NCBI GenBank assembly: GCA_023079485.1
Contig: CM041085.1
Span: 31,543,121-31,607,120 of the forward strand
Length of the DNA stretch: 64,000 nucleotides
Origin: Archilochus colubris
Taxonomy: Eukaryota; Chordata; Aves; Apodiformes; Trochilidae
Direction: 5' to 3'
This document shows, one piece after another, positions 47,626 to 62,515 of this stretch. Below the pieces are notes generated by a model. It had not been told where the DNA came from. It did no database searches and worked only from the letters and a program-made list of their open reading frames with translations. Position numbers and translations under genes: made by a program. Numbering within the stretch: the first letter of the stretch is position 1; every line of letters begins with the position of its first letter.

Positions 47626-50600
47626 ACACTGGCCACTTTTCAGACTGCTTGTTAGCTAAAACAAACAACCAAATCCATCCATGTGGCCCAAACAGCCGCC
47701 AGTATTCAGTAAACAACAACTCAGATGAGCTTTCTCAGTGTTTATGTCAGAGACAGGCAAAACCAGAAACATAGCCTCGCATTTAAATCCTCTCAGTACA
47801 GCAAAAGGAGTTATTTTTCTCAGATTTCTCCTTCAAGCTGTTATCTTCCTTCCAAATAGGGACATTCAATCCCGCCATTTATCTTGTTGTTTGCTTTTTC
47901 CACTTGCTTGTTTTCTTTGAGAAAGAAGCAGCAAATCCATCCTTATTTAAATATTAGAGCTGGGATCCAAATCAAAATCTCAAATCCAAAACACACAGTT
48001 TGGATTTGGAGAAAGCTGGCCACAAAGGCAAATACTACAGTCTAAAATGTGTGAGGGTGGAGGGTGATGAGGGAAGGTTGTAATAACTCTGTGGTAGAAC
48101 TACAGGGTTAACCTAAAAAAGCTGTGCTAGGAAAAAATTCTTTTTGTTGTTCCTGTTTAGAGAACATCAGGTGTTTCTTCTCAACTGTGTACCTTATACA
48201 TGGGAATTTACAAGGCAATTCAGTGTGTGAATGGCATTTAAGAGCCATGTTTCATTGTTTACCCTTAGTCCCTGTTTATTTTATCAAAAAACATCACGCA
48301 GAAAAAGATTTCATCTAAAACTTACACTGAAATGAAGAACATTAAGCTGTAAGTCCTCACTGAACTTTCTTCTGTTAAGCCCATGCTTTTTCCTAAATTC
48401 AAATGTTGCCTTCTAACTTCCCCCAGGGAAAGCTTTCCCTTCACATTCAACCATGAAACTCATCAAATGAAGAAGCAAGGGAAAAAAACATCCTATGTCT
48501 CCTCTCCTCTCTCTCATAGGTAGGTTGCTGAGCTGCAGGGAACTCCCCACTTACAAAGATGAAGCTGGTAGAGCAGAAGAGCAGGGAGGGATGGGGATAA
48601 CTGCCCCTAAACTTCTCCCAGCCCTGTTACAAGGAGGCTACAAGCTGAAAATCAGTTTCCCTCGGTCTGCCCTGACATCCCAAGAGCTCTTCAGACTTTT
48701 CACAGCTGAACAATGCTGTGCATTCACTATTGAGCACCGAGGCGCAGGGAAACACCGAGAGGCCACTACACTGGTATTATTCCACTACATTCAGCCTGCT
48801 ACTGCAGCTATTAGCTGGCATGCTCACTTTTCAAATCCTCATCCCTTTGCAAACCCTGACCACCATTCTTTTGTTACAAAGCAGCACAGGTTAAAAGAAG
48901 TTTAGTTGGACATTTTCCTTCTCTCCCCCTTTGTCATCACCTAGAATGTATTACTCACGGAGGCAAAATTTCACTAGGAACCACCTCACTTTTACAGTTA
49001 TGTAGAAAACTTGTACCAATTGAAATATTTTATTAAAAGATACTCTGGCAAGAGATGTGTGACATTTGTGTAATTTAAATCAGTATCAGAATGCAAACAT
49101 GATGTCCCATACCTATTTAGTAAGACATTTGTACTGAATTAGGTCTTGCAAATAATTCTATTAACTTTATTCAGTAAAAGAGGATGGTGGTTCTCCTCCA
49201 CATCATCTATTTCTATATACAGTCAGAGATTTAATCAGTTATACTTATTTCTGCTTCAAAAACCCATTATCTCTCAATACAGTAAGCTGTAAGAATGGCT
49301 GTATTCTTCCCCAGGACAAGTGGCACGAGAAGAATAAACAGTTCCCTTTTGCAACTGATCACCATCACTTAAAGCACCAAAATATATCAGAATTTCCCCT
49401 CAAACTGTTTTTCAGTGACTGCATGTTCTTTATATTCTACAACTAAAGGACTTGAAACATTTTAAACCTTTAAAGTATGCACAGATGCTTGCAATTATAA
49501 ATTCATTGCAAAATATTTTGAAGGTTATAAAAACAATCTGAGAGAAATATTCCCCTCCCAATGAAATTAGAGCAAAGTTCTTTGAAAACAAGGACACAGG
49601 CATCTGGCCCTGAAGATCTGAACCCTATATAGCACAAAGGGTCAAACTGGCTGTGGTCATATTGCTGCCTTTTGCATGGTAATTGCTACAGGAGACATCG
49701 ACTCTGAAAAATGCAATGTTACAACCTGAAAGAGCTGCATGGCCAGACCCTGATGTTCACATAGACATTGATGGACAGAATAGAAGCCAATGGATCACAA
49801 TGGCCAAGAGATGCTCAGTAGCAAAATTACCAGAGAGTGAAGTCACAATGGTAAGGGTAAAACCATTCCTAAGCAAGCACAGTACAGCTCCACTGGTATT
49901 ATCAGGAAGGGGCTTCAGCATCAGTGTTCATTCCCCTTTGCCCTTTAAGGGGAAGCTGTTTTTAGGACTTGATGAATAACATTGATACAAACTGTGTTTC
50001 TAGAAGTAAGACATCAAGCTTACTAGAAGATTACACAATGCAGTTTAATCACTAAATTTAACATATACTGATTCTGTTATATACATACTTCATTTTATTA
50101 CTTATTCATGCCTAGGGGAAGAAGTGTTTCCTGCATTAGAAGACTATTCCAGAGAAAGTCCCGATGCCCTGGATAATTTGTTGCTAATATTTTTGCATCT
50201 GCCAATAACTCTTTCTTGAAAGAATACTGCATGGGATGGAACATGGGAGGATGCAAGCCTAGGAAAACTAGAATGGAAGTTCTATCTGGGTGAATATTTT
50301 AACCAGTCTCTGCTGCCAATTTATAGGATTTTGAGTTGCTTTATTGATTTTCTTAGTGGTCATATGCTAACATTGACATACAGGGATGGAAAGAAGAAAT
50401 AATCCCCATTTGTTATCAGGTTCCATGTAACCCCAAAAGTATAGTTCAAACTCCAAGTCCCACTGTGTCAGCACTCTGTCTCTCATACCCAGAGGTGGCA
50501 AGAAGCATATTTAAGATAAAAGACCTGATAATCACCATTAGCAAACAGAGAAACAATTATGGAGTATGCACCTAGTGTGTTACACTGGAGCCCACCATTT

Positions 50601-53600
50601 TCCCCCCATATTGACATTCCTTTCTCTTATGTTTGCTTTTCTCTTTTCAAACTAAAATAGTTGGTTTAGGAACACATTGCTGATACTACTGGTTCTGCTT
50701 TGAGCCTGTAATATTACTCTGCACATAGTGATGTAGCTAGGAATCCCTCTTTAGCACTCCCACTTCTCCCCTCCATTTATTCCCTGTGTTAGAGATGAAT
50801 GAGCTTGGGATTTGACAGCTTATATTGTTCAAATAAAGGTAATTCACAAGGCAACTCCACATTCTCATCTGAAATAAATTCATTTTAAGAAAAAACAAAA
50901 AATCATCAGAGTTGCCACAGTGGAATAGAAGGAATATCAGTGTGGTGTATTGGAGTTTTCAGATTTCCAAAGTGCATATGATGGACTTTTCCCATGTGAG
51001 TTTTAATGACATTTTTACTGTATTTAAATAAAAAACTAGAATAGCCATCCTACTAATATTTTCCAAATATATCATATTGCTAACTAGGTATCAGTCGCTC
51101 ATTTTTTACCCACATAAAAGACAAGGTGTTCTTTCATTATTGGGATGTACCACATCAATAATGCCTTAGGCCACCTGAAAGGTCCCATTACTATTTACAT
51201 CTAAAGCTTTAAAATTAAATAAATAGTTCCTGAAAAACATAATAGTCTTACCTGCCATAAAAGTTAAATAGCTTTGGCACATTTTCTTTATGCATGCAAG
51301 TCCTGAGTCCAAAATGTGAATGATTTATCCTTTCCCATCCTCATGAACAACTGAGTCAATTCAAGAGGAGTGTAAAGTCACTACATCTGAAATCCTGGGG
51401 TCCATCTTTTGAATTTGGTTAGATGAAAAACAACACACAGTGAAGAAAAAAAATATCAGTTGTGCTTCTCCAGATTATCTAATGCCACACTTTACATGTT
51501 ATCTTGGCTGTAAAATTGATATTGATTGATGACAGTCATGTAGCTCATCAGGAACTCCCACTTGACATGGAAGGCATTCAGTACAATTTTAAGCAACAGG
51601 AATGAGGAATCACAGTGAAGGCAGAGACCAAGTGTAAATAAATATTAGCACTACAGTCAGGCTAGTGACACTGACTTTCCTCTCATGTACGTAGAGCTCT
51701 GTCTCACAGCAAGGGAAATAGGCCCCAATTTTCAGAAAAGTCCTCTGCTGAGGGTTTCCAGATTTGATGTCCCTTGTCAACACTGTGCACTTAGGACTCT
51801 GGGAAAGGGGAAGCTGAAGGAGTAAGGGAACTTTAAAAAACAGGTCCTGGAGCTACATAAAAGTGTGGTTGTGAAAACAACCATAACTCATTGACTTAAC
51901 AGCTGACAAAAAATGTAAATGGCTGCTCAGCTCAGACCAAAGTTTCCATTTGCTGCAGATTTTCATTTGCTGCATTAGGAACAACACTAAGTGCAAGCCT
52001 TGCTAGGCAGAAGCCTAAAGAGACCACGATCCATTTTTGCTATCACAAAAGAAAGCTCCTCTGCATGAAATTAGCTTCTTTCCTTGCACTGTTGGTACAA
52101 GTCTGTGTTGAGTCTAGCTGACATGTCAAATGGATTTATATAGATGGCCATTCTCAACCTTCTGACTTCAGTGGTCATCCTGCAGCCCAGGGGGGTGATG
52201 CTGCAGCTTTTGCCATTGCACCCAACCAAGGGCAGGGCCAGCACAGCCATCGGGTCCCACTGGCAACAGAAGCCTCAGCTGGTGATTCTGGAAGGTTAGG
52301 AACTTGAATATTTTTGCTGCAGTAGATAGCTTCTACACTAAACTTAGGGGGAGATAAGGGTCTATCTGTTATCTGTTTATATGACATATAATCTCTGTGG
52401 TGTCCTCTGGTATTTCAACAGACATTTTTAATGATATAAGGAGAGTGGGGAAAAAAAATCTTTCAATTTGATGCATGTATCTGTGCAGCTGTTAATACAA
52501 CATTATGTAGCCAGATGACACAATTTACTTTGAGGGAAAAGGACAAAAGCTTGACCTGTTGTCACACCACACTACTACCAATCTCTACTTTCATTGGTAA
52601 AATACAGTAAAGGTGAAGAAGGTTTCCTATAATGTTATTCTTTCCAAGTTTGATAGAAGTCGAATTGGTGTTAAATGGCTGAAACCTACAGGTTTGATGG
52701 ATTTAATATCCTGAGTCATAAGACAGACAAAGCTACTTCTTTTTTTCAGCACCAGCGGCTTAAGACTCACCGGAGCTTGAGGGGCACAGATAGCACATCA
52801 TCAGAAAATGCTTTGTGTGCAGACCCTGTAAACTGGTCCTCTCTGAATGCCTTAAAATCCTTAATTTTCCTACAGTGGCAAAGGCATCTTAGGATCTTCA
52901 CACAGAGAACTGTGGTCGTGACTTCAGACCTGCCTCACTTGCTGAACAGAAGAAAGGGGTAGTCTCAACTTGGCTGAGCCTGTTTTTGTAGTGAAGCATC
53001 AACAGTTTAAAAATCTGAAAGTCAATTTTACAGTGAAAATGTATAGTCGACTGCAAGTCAGCTTTACAGTCATATGTCTAGAATGTGTGAACAAAACAAT
53101 TTAAAAAAACCCCATCTTTTATTACAACACATCAAAATTCAGCAGGTATGAAAGAAGACAAAGATCTCTCTTTTGGTTTTGGTTAGGTTTTTTTTGTAAG
53201 AGTGTAAAAAAATTAAGCATACTCTCTCCTCACTGCATTAGTCTCATTTTACTCTCTGAACATAACAAAAGATGTTTCATTCTGTAGTTGTTACTCTACA
53301 CTTCAATTCCCCATCAAAAACAGCCAGGCTTGTAAAAACAGACATGTCAAAAGGTTAAGAAATGAATAAATAAGATTTCCTCCAGCTGTAGAAAAGTAGC
53401 TGACAAACTCAACCCTCCAGATCATAGCAGAGAGACATTACTAAACCAAATGTCTGGTATTGCTTTTAAAAGGAAATAAAGGGGTGGAGTAAATTAATCT
53501 AGAAAAGAAGTAAGCAATTGCATGAAGAAATACTTCCAATATGAGAAAACTGGATAATCTCCATGTAGGAAGAAAAGCATCTTAACAGATATATGATTTA

Positions 53601-56207
53601 GTTTTTACATTACGAATACAAAGGAAAAGCCCATATAATAAGAACTCAGTTTAAGTAAGCATTACTGAACATTAGAATCCAATATATTAGAAATAATCAT
53701 GCACCATAAAAAAAGACCATTCAGCAGGGACTACAAACATTTTATAAATCTGACAAATTCATTCATTACAGAGGATGTATCGACTTCCTAACGCTCCTAA
53801 ACATTTGATACTTTGTTTTCAACCCTTGGTTTTTAAGAAGGATACAAAATTATCTATATTTTTCCTCTATTTGCACCCTTCAAAGCCAAACAAGACTTAA
53901 AAGGAAACTTACCTTTGTTGGCAGGGTGGGGAAGGGATTTCCTAAGGCCTTTCTTTTCACTCTTTCCTCCCCACCCTCCAGTAAATGAAATTAAAGGTCA
54001 GCAAGCATTCAGTGCAGTGAGAGGTCCGGGTTATAAAAATAAATGAATTAGAAAAGCTGTGCAAGACTATAATAACTGGCCTTGTACTCTCTAGACCATT
54101 CTCCAAATGCAGACATGGTTGTGGATATATACTAGGTATCCCGGCAAGGCCAGCAAACATGATTCAAGTATATTTATAAGTATTGGGAGAAAACATAGCA
54201 TACACAGGCAAAACCTATCTCCCCAAATATTTGCTCTTGTCAGTCAAGAAATTAATCCCTGAAGGAAACAATCATATAATGCATTTTCCATCTGCTGTTT
54301 TTCTCTCTGTATGCTAAAAGGTACAGGAAAAAGACATCTTTTAAAAGCAGAAATTAGTTAAAGAACTATTTATGTATTTTCTAACTCCTTTTGATAGGCA
54401 GCAACAAAACATTTTATATGCTAGCCAAAATCACTGCCAGAGGATTAAAAGTTAACATGAGGATATCACAGACAGTGAGGAAAATTCATTTCGGTTCTTA
54501 ATTTTCAGACCAGTTCAGTCCCAGGGCACTATTTCAGAGTCACTTTAAATCCCTATTAAGCCCACCTATGGGCTTACCTCTCTCCTATGGCTCTGGAACA
54601 CATACTCTCAAACCCCAGTAGTGGTCACAGCACTAATGGTCCCATGGCCACACAGCTCTGTTGAACCTGCATTAAGCTTCTGCTCAAATGGGGCAGCTGC
54701 AGGACGGATCCTGCCAGAGAAAGGGGGTGGCAGGACCACACTGCCCAGGGGCTACAGGGAGAAGACTCTTGTCCCTTCTATTACTGCATCAAAGTGATTG
54801 GAAATCTTTGGGAGAGCCAAGGTACCTTCGCTCTGGAGCTACACAAACCATCAGGGATGGCTGACCCAAGACTCTGCACACACAACATTAATTCCTGAAC
54901 AGACATCACTCCCTACCTGTTGGCTGAAACAGATCCAAGCTCCAGTAAACCTCAGTGACTTCAGAGGGATGGTTTGGGGTTTTGCATCTCCTGTTAGAGC
55001 TAGATCTTTTGGACAGTGCTAAATGCTTCTTTTTTTCCTTTCTTCCTACTTTCTCCCACAACAAGAACTGCAGCTTCACTTCGATTCATCTTCTGTGGAG
55101 CACTTACTCAGGTCAGAACATTCAAATTACTTATCTTGAACCATAGAAAGGTAAAATAACTGAACTTGGTTTTCACCCAAAAGCCAGCAAGTTAAAGGGA
55201 AAATGCTTCTGCACAGATTTTAGTAAAATTACTAGCTGTAGAAAAAAGAGCAAATATTCCAATTCCAAAATGAAACTAAAGTGTTATTTGAGACCATGAT
55301 CTTCTTGATCTTTGACTACACAAGACTACTTATACTTTCACATGCCCCTGTGCAACACACTTCCACAAATCACTCACCAGAGATAAAACATTAACAGTAG
55401 CAAGAATAAGGTACTATACTGATGCCAAAATAAAAAATAATTTGCACTTTCCTGGTTTCTGTAAAAACTGATCATAAAGCACTCAAATTTCTCTCTGCAT
55501 CCCTCTTCCCACCATCCCTTACCTCTATGCCAAAGAGAAACTGCAAATTAAATACCCAGGAATAACATACTTGGAGTTGTAACATAGCTTTTCATTCTTA
55601 CACAGCTACATCAACCCACATGAAAGGCAATCATGATGATGACCAAAATGATTCCACAGCATTTAGTATTTGCCACTTGGGTAGTGAATGAAAGACATTT
55701 TGGTACATCACTGAGATGTCAGGACACATACAAGCTGCAATGGCCAAAGGAACTGGTCATCCCAGCTATGCTAGACTAAACAACCAATTGGGGAAAAATC
55801 CTTCTCAAAAAAATTTTGGCATGAAAATACAGACTATTACTATTTGTCATTTTTCTTGCTTTTTCATTCTTGGAAATAAAATTATCTTAGAAAATCCATA
55901 AAGTATGACAGAAAACTTACTATTTTAAATTATTCAAGGGTCACTGAGAGCTTACTGAATTATATTATATAGCTGGCCCATGACAAAAAATGACAAACCA
56001 AAGAAATGCCATGTATGCTTTTATAGAACAGCATTGCCAGACTTTTTAATAAGATTCTTTGTTTTCAGCCTCGAATAGGAACTACAAATACTGGTAAACC
56101 TTTTAGAGGGAGCAGGCAAAAGTGAGAAAGATGGAAAAGGCAAAAGAAAAGGGAAGTCTTTCCCCAAAAACTGGTACTACAGCAAATACAGATTCAATTT
56201 CACGAGA

Positions 56208-56286
56208 GACACAGAATCACAGAAATGTCACAGTTGGAAAACACTTCATAGATCAGCATGTCCAACTTTCAGTGCAAACCCCCCCA
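56208..56286 (-). mobile_element. CR1 3'-end remnant (about 80 bp)
   Basis: The plus strand reads ACAGAATCACAGAAATGTCA, then AGTTGGAAAACACTTCATAG and a decayed ATCATCTAGTCCAACC-like block. This is the antisense of a CR1 3' end with CACAGAAT-type octamers. It is immediately followed by the (TA)n run. Confidence 0.75.
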
Positions 56287-56291
56287 ATAAA

Positions 56292-56309
56292 ATATATATA
56301 TATATATAT
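56292..56309. repeat. (TA)n microsatellite
   Basis: Nine uninterrupted AT units directly beside the CR1 remnant. Confidence 0.9.
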
Positions 56310-59300
56310 CAGTATCTGTATCACCCACTAGAGCATGTCCTGAAGTGCCTCATCTACACCTATAGACATTACTATATACAATGTAGTTTCCATTTAGCCC
56401 AAGAAATAACAGATTATTAGCTACTGCTGTTTCCAAACATTCTAGAAATACTATTATCTAGAAGCAGACCTTCAGAAGTGTGCCCTCTCCATGCATGCCT
56501 GCCCCCCTTCCACCCCCCACCCCATGGTTACTGGTTACTGCCTTGGAGATGTCAAGCACAGCATTAACAACCAACTAAGAGCCACCCCCTCATTCCGATT
56601 TTAAAACTGGGGTTTTGATACCACAGTTGGATGCTCACCATCACTGCAGGCCTCAAAGAGAAATACATCTTAAAAAAAAAAAAAAGAATAGAGCAAATCA
56701 TCTTTCGGGAATGTTCTTTTCCCCTCTCTGCTGCTCTGCAGTTTTCAGACTCCTTGGGGAGTGCGTTTATTCCACTGCCAGCTTTGCATTCCAGTTCCAG
56801 AGAGCTGCAGGCAGCCCAAGCAGTATCTTTCTATAATTTCAGTTTGGGTATCCTCCAAAATTGCTCTCCATAATCTGTTCGGGAAACACTGCTTGGCAAA
56901 TTTGCACTATGGCTTGAACTCAGACTCCCTGTACAGACTATATAAAGGACAGATGGAAAAGACTTCAAGACAGTAACATGCCCTCCTTCCCCCCTCCCCA
57001 TTACAGGCACATACCCTGCATCACTGAATTGCACATCTGGCAAGTGAAATGAGAAGAAAAAATGTATTTTCTGCCATTAAAAGAATAACCTAATTAGTTG
57101 GATATTAAGTGAGCTACAAGAACTTAACAATAACAAAAATAACCCAAAACCCCACCCTTCTCAAACTTCTTAAATGCAGATTTTTACATATACAGCATCT
57201 TTCTTTATTCTGTCTTCTAGACACAAATTAAGTTACTGAACCTACCAAGTAGCACTGAAGTCACATATACTGACACCTTTCATAGTAAAAGCAGAGTATA
57301 ACAGCCCAGCTTCTTCCTCCAGGATATGTATGAAAATTGTATTTTCTTTTTTTCAAACAGTTATGGAGGAATTGAGAGTTTTCTCTTGTTTGGGGTGTGG
57401 TTTTCTTGTTGTTGTTGTAAATTGTTATTTTTAAAATGCTATTTTTCCTAATGCAGACATGAAAGTTTGCAAATCTTCAGAAAAAAAAATGAGAGGAAAA
57501 GCAAGATAACATTACTGCTGTGTAGATAGATAAACAGAAGTCTTTTGTCTAAGACTGTTTTGAACAAAAGCATCCTTTTGAACAGAAGCAATGCTTAAAT
57601 GAGCCTCAATCCAGAGCAAAGTTAACTCTGTAAGAAAAAGCAATTAAATCTAAATTAAATGAGGAAATCCTGATGGTACATATTACCCCTTGGCAGCAGA
57701 GACAAACTCATGCTCATTGCAAGAGGTCACTTTTAGACATAGTTAGTTGATAAGTGAAGGGTAGAGATCCATGCATAATAAGGAACCAGCCACTGACATC
57801 TGCAGAACGCATGGCAATAATAAACACTGACGTTTCTATTAAATAAAACTTAAAATGCAAGAGTTTAGGAGCACAAATTAGCTATGCAATGGGCAGGGCA
57901 CACAATACAGTCCAATTACCAAATATCCTGAAATACTTGATATTGCTTGCTTCCTATCAACAGTCATGCTGCATTAAGGTTTATATCATTGGTAGTAAAA
58001 TGTGTGCCTGAGTAACATGTTCATAAAGAGTCAAAAGATTACTTGGAATTACCATAGCATCAAAAGATAAGTTTGAAATGTATTAGAGGGCAATGCATAT
58101 ACCCCCTTCAGCACCATGCTGAATTACAGCATGAATTTATTGCTCCATCAATGTTTGTCAAACAAGAGCAAAGTCATTCACTGTATGCCAAATGGTAAAT
58201 TCAAAAGAGAGCTCCTGGAAAATACAGTGAACTAACCTCAGCAGTTATGAACATCACCAGCCACACGTTCACCTGCATTTATTAAAATATACCCAACAAA
58301 CTTTTACATGAAGGAAAATTTTTCATGTGTGGGAGCCAGCACCCTGCTGATTTAAGCTTCAAGGAAGCTACCTGTCTCTCCTTTCAAATGTTCCAAGTTT
58401 ACAAGGAGAGAGCTGCAAATGGCAAGAGACTAATTAATTCAGGTTTTTCATTAACTCTTTTTAAAATTCACAGCTGTGTGAATTAAAGATAAAGTAAGTT
58501 TACTCCCTGGAAATCATATTAAAGTACTAAGTGAGTCAGAGCCCCTAGAGAGATAATGGAAATCATGTCTTCAAGATAGGCTTTAAAAACCTGAATTTTA
58601 AATTGAAAAACCTGTCAAATCCTGAAGTTTAATTAGTTCTGGCAGGTCTGGACTGCTGGGAACATTTCCATAATTTCAGTCATCAAAGCAATTATTGAAG
58701 GTTTTAAGGTTGGATGGCAGGGAAAGGAGATGGGATAGAAAAGGGGAAGAAGCAAAGAAGGCAGCTTGTTTCTCACTGCCAGCACAGTACTTTTAACTTC
58801 TTGGTTCTGCATCTAACTTTGATCAAAAAAAGAAAATAAACTTGACCCAGTGATAACACTCAAAGCCTCTGCACAAACAAACAGAAAACTAATTTACATC
58901 CCCTTCCAGCTCTCTCCCTCAGGCTGCACTAAGCAAATGAGGTACATCTTTTCCTGTACAAAAATTCACTGGTAAATACATGGTTTGTGCTTTCAGGTCC
59001 TTCCTGTGTGACCAGGAGTAGATTTGTTCCTTTCATTACTATAACCAGCATCCAAGAGTTTGGAGATTTCATATCACGCTTGTTCAGAAATGAGTGATTT
59101 GACATATTTCATGCAGCTTTCTAATACACCTGAAGAATTTGAAGGAAGTGGGGTTTAAATTTCAGCTGCACATATCAAAAAGGAAACAAACTGTCAGGTA
59201 ATACCTGACCCAGTTCCAAGTTTCACCTATTTTTAACAACCTTGGATTTGGTCACCACATTCAAATATTGATAATGGCCCCAATTCAGCAAACAGCAATG

Positions 59301-59471
59301 CACACTCTTATCTTTATCACAGATGCTTAACTTTGTTCTTATGAGCAAAGAATGAAGGTCAGAGCAATCTTGCTTTTCTTCTTAAGCAGTGTTCCTCACT
59401 TAAATATTAAACAAATCATACATGAGTTTACTTAAAAGTTATATGCCCATAAATTTGCTAGGAACACATAC

Positions 59472-59508
59472 TTTTTTTTTCTTTTTTTTTTTTCTCTTTT
59501 TTTTTTTT
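59472..59508. repeat. T-rich simple repeat
   Basis: Runs of nine to twelve T separated by single C, ending in TTAATTAAA. No retroelement body lies beside it. Confidence 0.9.
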
Positions 59509-62498
59509 AATTAAAAACTCTTCCATCACAATTACACAGCTCACCCAAGGCTGTGCCTGTACCGTAGGTCCACTGTGGCCTGTATTACCTACAGAGAAAT
59601 TTTAATTTGGTTGTTTTAAGTATACATTAGTACAGAGTAATGTCAGAGAGTAAAAATACAAAAGGGACTCCCCAAAATAAACAGAAAAGACAGAGACCTG
59701 TCTTATTACGGGCAGCACTTAGAGATATACTGAGAAAAAGACAGATACAGTCACAAGACAATCTCAGCTATTGATTTCTGAGCAGCAGTTACCACAGACA
59801 AGTGCAAGTGTAGAGGCAGGAGGGCCAGCAGCTCACTTAAGGCTCATCACAGCAGAGCAGCTCCCACAGGACCACCAAGCTCCCACCATCACCACTAGGC
59901 TATTTTTAATACATATACTTCCACTATAGTCTAGATATGGAATACAAAAATACCCTCTAGATTCATACAATCAAGGCCGCAAAGAATAGAAGTCTTTTTA
60001 CAAAAACTAGGGTCAAATGACAAATGAGGCTTTGCATTTTTAGTCTCCTTGCTATGAGAAACACCTCACATCATGAGTTATTCTTAGTACAGACCTAGTA
60101 AGCATAAATAAACCAAAAAAAAAGTGTGTGTTGTATGAAGACTATAAGCACAATCATCATTACATTATACCAGACAAACATGCAGAGAATTCAAGCAAAC
60201 CCTGAATTTTAAGCATTTGCATTTTCAGTCAAGCATGTATCTATGACTCTTTGTCTTACACAATCCAGAGGAGTGGAAACAAATAAAAACTGCAGTAGAC
60301 ATATCCTTCTAAATTACGTCTTTGTAATTTTAGATAAGAACTAGTTCAGACTAATGACAGTAACACAAAATAAAAAATATTCTTGACTTCCTCATAGCTT
60401 GCCTCTGCCAAAAGCAATTAAGAGTACTGCACCTTTGGGGGAGTGATGAGGAAGGGAGGGAATGCTTAATAACATTATGACCCTTTCTCTGATACAAAAC
60501 AAAGATCTCCGACTCCATTTCACAAGATTAGGTACTGAAAAGTTTCACTCAGTTTTCCTTTGGAATTGGTTCATTTCTTCTTAAGTCTTACAGTAGGTAC
60601 ATTCAGATCTGAGGACTGTTACATTCCAAAACTAGAAAGTCAAAAATAAAAAATAAAAATTGACCTCCCAAAATCTGAGGGAGTCTCTCAGTTGAGTTCC
60701 CTCTTTGATCTGAACAAGTCAGCCCTGAACTCTGAGTTGCATGCCTCTGAGCAGGCATATTCTGTACCATGCTTACATGTTAAACTTACAGCAGAAATAG
60801 CACATTCATGAGCACTTGCTTTTATTTGGTCTAAAGCAGCATTTTTCTTGCACTTTTCTGCCAGCTGGAGCCTGGGTAATCACTCTCAGTCACAAAATCT
60901 GTGGCCTTGACATCTTCCTGAGGGCCCGTTCCCACAAGGCTCAAAAACAGTCTTTGAATATGGTCATACATAATCCTTACTTCAGACCTTGAATGTAAGA
61001 AATACTAGAAAATGGAGGCAATTATCTTCCATTTGCCAAGAGAGAGAAAATATTTTTGTCTGGCCTGGTATTCTCTGTTACACACTAACAGAAATATTGC
61101 TGCTACTGAAGTACCTTGGATGAGAAAACCCAAACAAACTCAAACCAATTCAGAAGTTATTTTCTTCTTGTAGGCAAGGCATACACCATAATCTAACCTG
61201 AAACAAAAACAAAAAAACCCCAACCAAACCACAAAAACAAAAAAACCCAAGAAGGCAACTTTTTGCAGTTACGATGTCTACAAGCCTCTTTTACCATACA
61301 AAGTAGAGCTAAGCCAAAATTATAATTTTACTTCTGGCCAATTCAAATTCCTCACACTACTACCTTTAAATAGTGTCATACTGCACATTTTCTCTCAGTG
61401 TGGGAGAGAAGAAAGCAGTAACTTCTGCCATACTCCTTGTTCTACTCTTATGATGGGATACTCTCAATTAACCAGTTGTCAGTGCAATCATACACTATTA
61501 TGAAACCAGAAACTTGAGAAATGAAATACAATGGTTTTACAGATTTTCTTTTTCAGACACCTCTATCAGGATTCTCTAGGATTACCTTTAATCCTGTAAT
61601 CAGAAAGACCATTTCACAATGGGGCTAAGAATTTACCAAAACGATACCTTTTTATGCCAAGGGAGTGAAGTTGAGTTAGTTCCATCACCATAAAAAGGAA
61701 AGAGACTGCTGTTTTGTTCAAGCTGAATTGGAGAATACACTGTGATCTCAACTTACTTGAGAGGAAAAAAAAAAATCTACCTACCCACTAGGATTTCACG
61801 TTGAGATTGCTATCACAAATTAACTATTGTGGTCTAACAATTCCCTTCTTTGGAGCACTGAAAACATAGCCTTGGACATTTGATTAACAAATTCAGTCCT
61901 TCCATGCATAAACACAAGAAAAGATCCCTTTGTAAAATAGTACAACAAAAGGTAACTAACCATATCACAGGAATAAGCAAACTGCTGGCACCCTTCCTGA
62001 GGTTAATCACTGGCATCCAACCTGCCATCAGTGAGAAGAAACTTAAATTCATCTATGTTATTAATTTGCTTACCTGCAACCTCACTGTTTACCTGAAAGT
62101 GTTCACTTCCCATTTATACTGGGAGAGGTTTCAAAAAGGCATTTCAAGGGAAATTCCAAAGCTCAAAATAAATAAAGGATTAGTTGGTGGATGCTACTTT
62201 CAAGATAAGGAGTTATATACCAGCAGTAAAGGCACCTGAGCTAATTAAGCCCTTCTAACCACAGAATGTTTACTCTGTATAAAAACTGGTTTCAAATGCT
62301 TTCAATGCAACTGCTAGCTACAAAACAGCCAACAAAAGTACTACCTATTTGCACAAAGTAAAATGGAAATGGAATGACAGGAAAAAAAAACCCTTGTCTG
62401 GGTTTGGAACTCAAACTTGTTTGATTTCAGCATTAAGTTACTCAGTTATGAATGAGGGATGAAACAATGGTAGCCAGAAAGAACATGCTTGAGTAAGC

Positions 62499-62515
62499 AA
62501 AAAAAAAAAAAAAAA
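62499..62515. repeat. Poly-A tract (A17)
   Basis: Seventeen consecutive A followed by an A/C-rich patch to about 62527. Confidence 0.9.

Noticed and set aside
48495..48905. 136-codon plus-strand ORF
   Set aside because: No known motif. It coincides with locally higher GC content, which lengthens chance frames.
52675..52962. 95-codon plus-strand ORF as a coding exon
   Set aside because: No recognisable family and no convincing acceptor/donor pair with conserved coding texture.
61880..62239. 119-codon plus-strand ORF
   Set aside because: Lys- and Ile-rich chance frame with no motif or neighbouring exon signals.
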